The notes under the pieces are model-generated. The model saw only the letters and a list, made by a program, of their open reading frames with translations. It ran no database searches and was not told where the DNA came from. Source: Bombyx mori (taxonomy: Eukaryota > Arthropoda > Insecta > Lepidoptera > Bombycidae). From it: a stretch of 64,000 nt of DNA. The position numbers and the translations under genes are program-made. Location of the stretch: contig NC_085114.1 of NCBI RefSeq assembly GCF_030269925.1, forward strand, positions 14,216,001-14,280,000. Direction: 5' to 3'. This document shows positions 22,779-35,500 of the stretch, piece by piece (positions within the stretch are counted from its first letter, which is position 1; each line of letters opens with the position of its first letter).

Positions 22779-23527
22779 ATGGAGCGCAGCTACGATAAGA
22801 AACATTCTAAACATCACAAGGACAAGCACAAGAAACGAGGTCACAAGAAACACAGGAGCTCAAGCGGTACCAATGAACAGTCATATGCCACAGTCAATTC
22901 AGTTAAACCTCTGGTAGAATATTCTGACGTGAGTTCCGAGGATCTGTCGGCCCCGGAAGCCGGCGAGATCGATAGCGAAACCAGCTCTATTAGCCGGCAC
23001 ATCGCAGATGATCTTGATCGAACGAGAAAGTCCCGTCCCATACGCACTTTTCTCGACAACAAGACGATATCTGTAACGTCTGAACGAGGAATCAATGACT
23101 ACATTCTTAAACGAGATTCTTCGTCTACAGCATCGAGGAAACGTCACGCACACGAGTATGAACCTGAGAATTACGACGACCTCTCAAGGTTCAAAAAGAA
23201 AAAGGATAAACGTAAGAAGGAGAAAAAGAAAAGGAAGAAGAAGTCCAAACATCGGTCAAGGTCTGCAAGCTTAGAAAGCGTATCGCCGGATGATAACGTG
23301 CCAGAGGTGATTCCGGCGAGGCCAGCAACTCCGCAGCGGTATACGCGAGTGCCTATAAGCGAATGGGAAAAGCCCTCTTCTCCTTTAAGAAATGGCTCCT
23401 GTTCTCCTGTGTCGCCTACGACGCCACCGCTTCTGCGCCACGAACCGTCGCCAAGGCATCGCATAACGCATTCTCTTCATCATAATATAATTTCCTACTC
23501 ACCTCGAGAAAACAGATCTCCTGTTAG
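22779..23527 (+). CDS. Cdk12: CDK12 exon 1: basic Lys/Ser-rich N-terminus
   Basis: It begins [20 protein letters not shown] and continues with acidic [19 protein letters not shown] and a Lys-rich block ([18 protein letters not shown]), a strong nuclear-localisation-like stretch. It ends in Ser/Pro-rich sequence at GTTAG|GTGAGT (phase 2). A CDK12 N-terminus is normally RS/Lys-rich and disordered, which fits. Confidence 0.9.
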
Positions 23528-26500
23528 GTGAGTTACTATAATTATTAGCATTGTTTTACTTTATTTATCGTCTGCTTGGAATCATACTTGAATTAATGGT
23601 GAGGTAAGAAAATAAGTGTATAAATAAATGTAAATAAGTACATAAAATTAATCTTGAATAAAATACTTACTGGTGGTAGGACCTCTAATGTGTCCGCGTC
23701 GGTAGGTACTACCACCCTGCCTATTTCTTCCGTGAAGCAGTAATACATTTCGGCTTGAAGGGTGGGGCAGCTGTGGTAACTATACTTGAGACCTTAGAAC
23801 TTATATCTCAAGGTGGGTGGTGCATTTACGTCGTAGATGACTATGGGCTCCAGTAACCACTTAACACCAGGTGGGCTGTGAGAACGTCCACCCAAATAAG
23901 CAATAAAAAAACAATGGCTAAATATATTTTCTGCATACATAGGCAATTTTGTCCCTGGAAATGCTCCTTAGACCTATGCAAATTTATACCCTAGAAATTT
24001 GGTTTTATCATTCAATCATATAATTAATAGCCCCCTAAATATTTATAGTCCCATTTATTCATCCATGATTTAAGAAGTATTGTGGTACTGAACTGTTCTA
24101 TTGAAAAGTAAAAAGATAATTTTTATTAAATCTAGTATTACGGAAAAATACTGTGCATGAGCTCCCAGAAGCTGTTGATGAAATTTATACTAAAATAATC
24201 ATAGCTTTGTGATCTTTTTAAAGTTGATATTTTGTGTGTATTGTATATATACCTTAAATATATTTTAATAGAGAAAAATTATAAAAAACAATCTTATTTG
24301 CAATCTAAAAGAATATGCTTTTACTGCAAATTGAACTTAATATTTTAACCTCTTGGTACAACTTTTTGTATTAGGCCAAAGTAATAAAAGTTCTTATTGT
24401 TATTCATTCTTGATATGTGTTCTTGATATTTTATTATCTTACATATTGAAGGTGATGAAAATTATGTCAAAAGATTCCACTACTTCTCACTACTTAGATA
24501 CATAAAAGTCATGCTCTTACAAAAAAAATCGTAAAGGTACAGCCTGCTGTACGTAATACTCAGTGTATTACTTAATATACTATGTCAAACTTCTATACAG
24601 ATTCATTATTATAAGTACTAAAAACTATTAAATGGAATGTTCTTCCAAAAGTTATTAGTAGTTTAGTTACTATGTTTTTATCTTATCATAAGTATAATGC
24701 TCTTTGATTAATTTTGTTTTTGTCTCAGAACAAACTGAATTTTAGACTTCAACTTGATAGCACCATTTTAACAGCATCTCTCATCTTACATATTAAACAC
24801 TAAAAGTTTGTGAATACAGTAGTCTTTTAAGAAAGTCTCTCTTCTAATTTCCTTGTTGAGATAATAATTAATACAAACTGATTAGCATGAACAAGCTCCT
24901 GATGGAGCACTGAGAGTGCTCTTGACCTTGATACAGTTAATGTCTTGAATCTGTTATGAGTTGTTTCGTATGTGCAATGAGGTTATTTCAAAGTTTTGTG
25001 AACAAACAGATTTAAAAGAAAAGTCAACACATGTTCAAGTGCAGTAATAAGTATTGTCATCTCGGAACTGTTCAAATTGTTTACTTACAAATGATGATGC
25101 TCAGAGTATGGTAGACCCTGATTCCCATTGTAGTCATCCTCTAAACCCTAATAGTAGTTGATGTTGAATTACATTATAATATCAAGCAGAAAATATAATT
25201 ATAAATATAAATATAATTGCTAATAGATTTGGGCCCAAAAATATTAAATATACCTAGTATATGTAGTGATATGCTGTTGGGGTTTGTTTTAGCTTCATAT
25301 AAAGCTTATAATTATGATAAATTTCCAATAGGCGACGTCAGAAATCCACGACGCCACACACACCGGTGGCACCGCCTTATCAAGAGCCAGTGACCATAGA
25401 CTCTGACACCGAGCAGGACTATGAGCGGGGACGTCGAGAATATTGGCACGAGCAGCGAATACCACAGTCGCCCATTATGGTCTCTGGTTAGTGAATTTTT
25501 GATTAACCGAACTATCTCGAACCGAAGACCTTACTATAACGTCTGATTATCGTAAATGTGACACCAATATGTCACAGAGTTATTTATGTGACAATAATCT
25601 ATACAAATAAATAAAATTGGAGTGTCTGTTTGTAATAATAAAATAACCACTTTTTATTAAATGCGTAAGTACATATACCAACTTTTTTTTGTCTGTCTTT
25701 CTGTTTGTTCCGGCTAATCTCTGTAGCGGCTGGAGAGATTTGACGAGACTCACTGATAGGTAGCTGATGATATAAGGAGTAATTTAGGCTACTTTTTTTT
25801 AGACTAGCTTCGCCCCGCGGCATCACCCACGGTACGACAATAACCGCGGGTAACATCGCGGGACTCAGCTAGTAATATATATAATAATATCCTCCTAACT
25901 TTCACTTGATGCAAACAATTTCTGATTGCTTATGGGATTGGAACACTAGCAATTTTATCTGGCAGCAGTGATGTAAAAGATAAAATATGATCATATTTGA
26001 CAATCTATTATATTGAATTTAAGTTGTGTGTTGCCTGAATACAGTGGGATCATTTTTATTTATATTTTTCGTCAGACTCTCCGGTGCGCGAGTGTCGGTC
26101 CCGCGAGTACAGTCCGCGCCGCCACCGCCGCCGCACGCCGCGCCGCCGCCACCGCAGCCGCGAGCGACATCACGTCCGGACCATACACAGGTTGTTACTC
26201 TATACACTCATAACATACTAGCTTTTGCCCGCGACTTCGTTCGCGTGGAATAGTTATTTTGGCATACCGTTAAATTTTACCCGCGTCTTCATTTAAGTAG
26301 ATAGTGAAAATATTTTTTTCTCCTACCGACGCCGAAAGCTCGGTTTTACTCCCGCTGTACAGGGAAGAAAGTGTAACTTTTCTTCTCTGGGTACTGACAA
26401 GTGCGCAAACGCGTTAGTGTCTACGTCTGCTCTCACGCATCTAAAATTTTCCGCCATTGTTGTGCTCGGTTAATTTGTATATACATATAATATTGTGTTC

Positions 26501-29500
26501 AGTGTAAAAGTGAATAAACAAAAGGCAATAAAATTTAATAGTGAAGTATTAAACAAAGACGAGTTCATCAGACAGTTCTTATTCAATTAATATATTTTTT
26601 TTTATTGCCTTTGTAGGCAGACGGGCCCCCCACCTGATGGTGAGTGGTTACCGCCGCCCATGGACTTCAGCAATGCCGGGGGCAGAGCCAAGCCGCTGCC
26701 TACCCAGCTTACCCTAATAGTAGCTTATTTAAAAATTAAAAAACAGTTAAATTCTTTTTTTTTATGAGTCGGGGGGCACCGCGCTACCAAGCCGCCGCCA
26801 GGGCTTCGCCCCTAGACCCCGGCTCGGTACTCCACGGGTGTTAAGTTTTTTATAATGTCGAACTTTCGGCCTGGTAGGAGAAAAAATAGTATGTGCACCG
26901 CGGGAAAAAAGTAGGACATCTCATCCTGTAAGTTATAGTGAGTCAACCTTAAAATATAGACATATACTGTTGCAGACTTTTTTTAGAAATTTTAAAGGGG
27001 AACAATTCTGTCATATATAATGTTTAGTTCAATTTTAACCGTTTTCACAGCATACACAGCGGAAGTTCTCAAAAGGAAAAAAAAACGATTTTGAAATATT
27101 CTTTATTGGTGCTCCGCCTGTATTGGTCTTAGCGTGATGTTATACAGCCTATAGCCTTCCTCAATAAATGGGCTATCTAACACTGAAAGAATTCTTCAAA
27201 TTGAAACACTAGTTCCTGAGATTTGTGCGTTCAAACAAACAAACTCTTTAGCTACTAATATTAGTATAGATTAATATCACTTGCGCAATGAATAGGATTA
27301 AATCTGTCTTTTGCTGTCTTTGAGATTACAGACCTTTAGAGTAAACAAGACGTAATTACAGATCACACAGTCGCAGTTCGTTGAAGCGGCGCCGCTCGGT
27401 GTCTCGCGGGCGCCGGCGGGACGACACCGCCTCCCCGCCGCGACACCGCGCCCGACACCGGGACCCCTCGCGGGACAGACACCGGTACGCACACTACCAT
27501 CTATATATTAATACGTGAAGCAATAACTTTACCCCTTTTTACGAAAATTGTGCGGACGGAGGAGTATGATATTTCCCACACTTATAGAGAATATAGAGGA
27601 GTGCACAATGCTAAGTTTTTTTTTTAAATAATTCATAAAAAATACCTTAAACCAATAAAACATTTGTATTTGAGACACATACACACACACGCACATATAC
27701 TCTTTTTGTTTATTGTTAAAGTCTGTGGTCAAGTTGAGGATAGATTAATATTGATTTATTTAATATTATTTGTCTATAGTGTAGCCTTAGCGAAATTTGT
27801 GATTATAGAAGTAAAGTCTTTAGACAAGAGAACCATAGTAATGTTTCTAACTTATAATTATTATTTAAATTAAATTAATTATAGTCAAATTTCGACTACA
27901 GGGCGACCACTAGTACGCATTTATTGTATAAGAGCCCTCTATACCGTTTCGTCGGTTTTCGCGAGGTGTAGACATAAATAAAACTACTTTTATGTAACCG
28001 TGCCAACCAGCTTAAGACTCACGTTTATTATTTTCATTTCATTTTCTTTAGAAAGATTGACTTTTACACTGCAGTTGAGCCTTAGCAACATTCTTATTAT
28101 CTTGTGTTTATGTTTAAGTAACCTTTTAGTAAGAGATTATCGGGGCTCTACTATTTATTAGGCTGTTACCAATCAGACAAATTATTCATTAAATGTTTTA
28201 TAACTTTGCAGTACCAGGCACGACTCGCCCAGTCCACCTGCGACTTTACAGAGGAGAATAGACTTTAAGGAAAAGATCAGCGATACCAGTTTATTTGCTG
28301 AATTAGTTAAGGACAAGCACAAGAGAGCAAAGGTGAATATATTATAAGTCTTAAACTGAAGGTTACTACTTCTAGTAAACTAGTAAAGGTTCGAGCATCT
28401 GTAGGTCAGTCACCAATGGCTCTGGTTCAGTGTGACTTTGACGTTACATATAAATAATGAATTTAACACTTAATTAGTATTTAGACTGATCCTTTGGAAA
28501 CAAGTCATTGAACATGATCATGAACGTTGAATATCGTATTTTCACAAAATTGTCCGATAAAAATTGTTATTTATATTTATATCTTTATATAATTTTATAT
28601 TTTTCTATAAGACATCTGTTTTTCCTCCACTGATAAAAGTCTGTTTAAATATTCAGACATTCAAAATAAATATGTACGTACAAACTATACACAATCATAT
28701 GATTCAATTTTAAACACAGAATATTGTTTAACTTAAGCTAAATGCTCGATGAAAATTTTCAGAAGTTACAAGAAATATTGAACCAAAAGGAGGAAGAGTC
28801 TCAAGGTGCAGCGTCAACGGTCACGTCAAATAACCAGGACGTGGTTACCATCGACGAGCTATCCAACAATACCTCTGACAGTCTGTTAAAAGTGAGTCAA
28901 AAATGAGAACGGTAGATAGCCGAGGTGCTAATGGTAAACATAATAAACTCTGATAAAAATATAAAATTAAACAATTTATCAAACAAAACGGAGATTGAAT
29001 GTAATGCAGTGTTTCGTGTTTCTTTTTTAATTCTGAAAGGTTTTTATCAGTTTTTATTTGAAGTCACTGTGGTCTAAAAGATTAGCTCTGTGTATTCGTA
29101 TCAAGTGATGCGATCGTGGCGTTGTTACAGCAAATAGGTAGTTATTTTTGTAATGAATTATGTACCTTACAAATGTTACTGGCTGCAACGATGAAGGAAT
29201 AACAGCGTGCAATAAAAATAAAACTTAGTTTCGTAGCAACAAATAAGAAGCAGATTTGCTTTTCGAATTTCAAATTTGAAAAAATACAATATGGAATTCG
29301 CAGCCGACGTTGAAAGAAAATGGTGAGGTACCAAAAGAAGTTACGGAAGTGGTCGTCAGCGACGCCCCCGGGATGCTTCAAGGCATCCCCCCGCCGCCGC
29401 CCGCCGCTTCGCCCCCCGCACTCCCTTCGCCGCCACCCGCCGCCAACGGAGAACAAACGCTCGTTGATCAGGTAATCACAACTAGATAAAGATGAAATTA

Positions 29501-32500
29501 TAATTCGCGTAATCACTGGTGGTAGGAATTCTTGTGAGTCCGCACGGGTAGGTACCACCATCCTGCATATTTCTGCCGTGAAGCAATAATGCGTTTCGGT
29601 TTGAAGGGTGGGGCAGCCGTTGTAACTATACTGAGACCTTAGAACTTATATCTCAAGGTGGGTTGCGCATTTATGTTGTAGTTGTCTATGGGCTCCAGTA
29701 AACACTTAACACCAGGTGGGCTGTGAGTTCGTCCACCCATCTAAGCAATAAAAAAAAAACTACATAATGCTTAATTTGACAGCGCACCTCCCAGTTACGG
29801 AAACGTCGATTTTAGAATGAAAATCTTTCATTTGAGTTAACATGGCTCTTATTTTTGAACTTAATATTGGTTGCTATCTGTGTGTTTGCGGACAGAATTA
29901 CTAAAAGTATTTTCATATGGTTTCAAACGGATTCATTTCGTACACTATGTTAAGGATTTGTGGCATTAAAATCAGATGTTTCTTAAAAGTTATTGTCATT
30001 TAAATTTTTTTGAAATTTAATTCCATTATGCTATTAGCTGATATATCGCACTTAACATTATTTAAATGAATATATCTCTTATCTCTCTTGCCTTTCATGC
30101 CCAAACCACTGAAGTGAGTTTGAGGAAAATTAATTAAAAAGAAATTGCTTGAACCTTGGATTAAAGGCTAATTCTCCACTGCACTGTCACGTATTTACCA
30201 TCACATCATAAATAAATCTTAAAATGTAAAAGTTTGATGACGATTAACAAGCTTCAGTGTTATCAGTAAAATAATTAATAATTAGTCCTTTTTTTCCACA
30301 AATACAAAATGTAGTACTAAAATGTAAAATTTGCTGTGTCAATACTAATTAAGTCTAATTTCTACCACTGGGTGAACACAAGGCTAAGTAGTTTATCCGT
30401 TCACTCTATTACCATGTAAAATTATAGACCCCCTGCGAATTTTATTCATTTGCATTTTCAGAAGATACCCCTTCCTGCGCCGGTGCCGCCCCCGAAGACG
30501 AGCAGCGTGGTAGAGGGAGTGTTCCTAAACAATCAACAACCGGCGCCTAAACATAAGAGCCTCACCAAGCTGCCCATGCCGCCAAACACACAGGTGACTT
30601 TGAAAATCGAACAAAAAAATAAATGAATTAAATTTGCATGCCTACTGGTCGACGTGCATCTTTTAACCCTGCACAAATTGGGCTTGCGCAATTCTCCCTC
30701 GAAGTTACTCTCAAGAATTATCTGCCCTTAGAATAAAACTCCTCCAATAAATTATCTCAATGACTCAAGATAGCGGTATTCAGTGCAAGTGGGATGTGAA
30801 TATGTCTACCTATTATCAATGCAATAATGGAAGGAAATATTAGTTATGCTTGTTATGTTATATATGTTATGTTATATACATGCCATAGTTTCTCTGAATC
30901 TATCGCTTGTTCGTCGGTTTTCAAAACAGAAAATGTACTAAGCCATTAAATTATTAATGTCCATTGACTGAAACCCTGGTGGTAGGACCTGTTGTGAGTC
31001 CGCACGGGTAGGTACCACCATCCTACCTATTTCTGCCGCGAAGCAGTGATGCGTTTCGGCTTGAAGGGTGGGGCAGCTGTTTTCACTATACTGAGACCTT
31101 AGAACTCATATCTCAAGGTGGGTGGCGGCATTTACGTTTTGTAGTTGTGTATGGGCTCCAGTAACCACTTAATACTAGGCGGGCTGTGAGTCCCGTTCAC
31201 CGATCTAAGCAATAAAAAATACTCGTGTGGCACTCAGGAACTGCCGCGGTAAAGCTATTGCATAGCATTTTTTATCAACTTATGCAATTATAATTAGACA
31301 ATGATAATTTCATATTAAAACAATAATAAAACAAGACCACGCTATATTAAACATTAATAAAAGCAAAACATTAACTATCCCCTTCACACTCATAAGCTAG
31401 ACCGCGCGAAAGAGAAATGGGCAGACTTTTCATGATGCGCATGCAGTGTGACGTCACGCCTCGCGCTTATTCACAAACACTACACAAGCGCAACGTGTGA
31501 ATGTGTTGAATGCGAGCTACATAGTAGGCGTAGTGTCAGGTTATTTTCGTTACAGAATTTCCTGATTCAGTCGCCGCGCTCAAAGCCCGTGATAAAATCT
31601 ATGCAATAGCTTAAAAATGTATTGATGTTTTAACTGTTATTTAAATAATTGTTTTACAGAACTTGCAATTATTTTTTTCTGTTAATGTTCAATACTGCCC
31701 TTTTACAGGTTGAAGACTTAAAAACGTTGGTGAACGAAAGTCCATTAAGTACGCCTTCACCTAGCCCTGTGAAAAAGCCAGAAAAACCCAAGAGAACTGG
31801 CATTATGAATTTGCCTATGCCACCTGGTAATTAAAATATTTCTAAAATCTAGTTAAACCATTGCACTATTGCAGCATTGCACGTTGTCGCGTATTATATT
31901 ATGTCAATAGTTCTATGTATAAAATTATCAAGCAAAATAACATTATAATAATTCGATTTTGTTAATTTATATTATTGTGAATATAGAATTTCAATGATGA
32001 AACCTTGTGGACTTGACCACTTTTGCTAAACTATGGGGCTACTAAACTAAGGGATGTTTTATTCTGGAGTTTGTTGTATAATATATCATAGTATTATTAT
32101 ACTTATTGTTTAATTTTAAGATGTGGTCATCTGTTACGTTGTCATTTGTACTTATAAATTGAGGTGACGCGAGTCACATACATTCTTGTGAATTCGGCGA
32201 TGTTCTGTATTGGTGATCACTTTGTTAGTTCAATTAATTAAATAAGTAAATAAATAAATAAAATATCAAAGAACACAATGAAGAGAAATGATAACTAAAT
32301 GTTACATTTAATTATCTTTATTAAGTTGTTGGTAAGGTTTATGAGGTGATAACATAACTAAGACTTTGTCACAAAGCAAGTGCTCTGTAAGTGTAGTTAT
32401 GTTAGCTAGCTACAGTGTGTTCTCTTTATGACGCGATAAAATATAATCAAATATGTTGCGTATTTTTGCAGTGATAACTAGTGCTACAGACGAGCTGAGT

Positions 32501-35500
32501 GGAGACGAGCTGGACGGGTCCACACCGCCGCCTGCCTCGCGACACGAACAATACTCGCATGTCTTTAGTTCAAAGAAAAGCAATAAAGATGTGAGTAATG
32601 TTCTTGTACCTTCGACTTTAGGGGTATTTTTCTTTCGAGCAATACCGGGCATAATGTAATTCACATTGCTTCACAGTCGAGTTCGAAACTCAAGAGGCCA
32701 AAAATATTAAAGCGAAGAGGTTCCAAGATTGTTCCTGTGGCGACGCCCACGCACCACGCCAAAGACTGGGGGGAAAAATGCGTTGATGGCTTCCAGGTAA
32801 CATTATATATTTTAATATTTTTAGAACAATATCATCGTAAACTATGTCTGTTTAATCTTCATAATATATTGTATTAAACTGTTAACACAATACTCTAGAA
32901 TAAATCTGGAATAAAAACTTACTATATTCGACCCTACATGCTCAAATCACAGATATTTTTAAACATTTAAGTCTCTAAATCTATTGGTTATTGCTTTTTT
33001 TTTAAATAATGAATGTCACAGTATTTCACAGCTTTGTTTATTTTTCATTGCATCATTTTATAAATGTCGACCGTGCACGCAGCAATCACTACATAGTATA
33101 AAACAAAGTCGCTTTCTCTGTCCCTATATCCCTATGTATGCTTAAATCTTCACAAATACGCAACGGATTTTGATGCGGTTTTTTTAATAGAGAGATAGAG
33201 TTATTGAAGAGGAAGTTTTATATGTATAATAACATCCATTACATAGTGGAGACAACCTGTTTTTTTTGAGGTTTCAATGTGCTTCGCCCCGCAATGTCAC
33301 CCGCGATACGACAATAACCGCGGGTAACATCGGGGGACTCGGCTATCAATAATAAAATTTAATGTTTCCGAAGCGAAGCGAGGTCGGGTCGGAGTGTATT
33401 CTAAATGACTGGAATTTATATAAAAACAGAATAAATCAACCATAGTAGTAGAGTTCACGATTGAAATCGTTTAATTACAGTAAATTGTCGTGCTTCTTCC
33501 AGGTGCTGACACAAATTGGGGAAGGAACATATGGACAAGTTTACAAAGCCAAAGATAAGAACACAGGTCAGTTGGTAGCTTTGAAGAAAGTTCGCCTCGA
33601 AAACGAAAAGGAGGGCTTCCCGATCACGGCTGTGAGAGAAATCAAGATTTTAAGGCAATTGAATCACAAGAACATTGTCAATTTACGAGAAATTGTGACT
33701 GACAAACAGGATGCTATGGACTTCAGAAAGGTATGTGGTCGCAGAGAACTCTACAGCCATTGTCAGTGGCAAATGTGACTGGCAATTTTAGAAACTACAT
33801 GAATTAAATGCCTAGTTCATTTATTAGAATGTAAAGTTTTGTAAATTATTAAAACAATTGACTATAGATTTGAAACCGTAAATTTTTTGATATTCACTAG
33901 GTAAATGTGAAAAGGGTGAACAGTAAATATAAGATTTATTTTTATCTAAAAATTATTTCAGGATAAAGGCTCATTCTATTTGGTCTTTGAATACATGGAC
34001 CACGATCTTATGGGTCTTTTGGAGTCAAAAATGGTGGATTTCACAGAGTCTCACAATGCATCTATAATGAGGCAATTGCTGGATGGATTAGCGTACTGTC
34101 ATCGGAAGAATTTCTTACATAGAGATATTAAATGCAGTAATATACTCATGAATAACAGGTAATTGAATTGTTTGGTGTTCCCTTGTTAATATACAAAAAT
34201 AATTTATTGCTGTAATTTATTGAAATAGGTACAATTAATTTAATTGACTTCAATGAAAACACAATGATTTAGCAGAAAGCTTAACTTGTTGCACGGTCAA
34301 AATTATGATTGATTAATTAACAGGATTTGTTATTGCTGATAATTATCATAACAATAACATTGTTGTTGGAGGTATTGATGATAAAGCTACCATGACAGAT
34401 AGCACCTTCAGTGATGGAGATATATTTTCATCCATTTTTAGTTAACAAAAAAGGATTTTCATTAACTTTAGCTTTTTGATATGATTGTTTTGTTTTATTC
34501 ATGACACTTTAATGTATGATGTAAGTGACTCTGATCATCATAATCAATCTTGGAGTGGGGCTAATGATACTAAATTATTTAATTGTTGTGTGTAAAGTTG
34601 TCTTCATTTGATTTAACTCTAAAAAGATCTAAAACGGTATCTGTGTGCTTAGTGCGAGTTTTTTAACGTACTCGATAGCGTAAAAGTTAGCTCATATTTG
34701 TATGGATTGGGATCGTTTGCCTACGTTTGCCGCTAGGGGCGCTGTTCCAACTGCATACAATATTGGGCTAACTTTTACGCTATCGAGAACGTTAAGAAAC
34801 TCGCACTAAGCACACTGAACGCTTGAATTAAATATGGCACTTCCGTTTGTACATCAGAGGCGAAGTGAAGCTGGGCGACTTTGGTTTGGCTCGACTGTGG
34901 CAGGCGGAGGACAGAGAGAGACCCTACACTAACAAGGTGATAACTTTGTGGTACCGACCACCTGAACTGCTGCTCGGGGAGGAGCGGTATGGACCTGCAG
35001 TAGACGTCTGGTCTATGGGCTGTATCCTTGGAGAACTGTTCCTCAAACATCCGCTCTTCCAGGTAAATAAAATATGTAATAATATCTTCTGCTTTTTCTC
35101 CAACTTATCCCACTAGGTGACCCCACCTCGGCACAGCTAATTTTTCTCTTCCATTCTCTTCTATCAGCCGTCACACTATCTCAACACTCACTCCTCTCTC
35201 TCTCATATCGTCATTCACACACTCCATCCATGTCTTCCTTGGTCGACTTCTTCCCCCTCTACCTTGCACTATCATTTCCATACATCTCCTAGTCACTTGC
35301 ATCTTCTCTCTACGCATCACATGTCCATACCACGCTATGTATAATGTATATTTGGCTGATTTTGGTCTTGAATTATTCGTGGAAGTCCAGGGAAGGTTTA
35401 AAAATGTATATAAAGATTTTCGATTTTTGACTTTATATGTATATAAAAAAAAACTTCAATCTGCAGTAATTGTTCACTCCAATCACTACGATTTATATTA

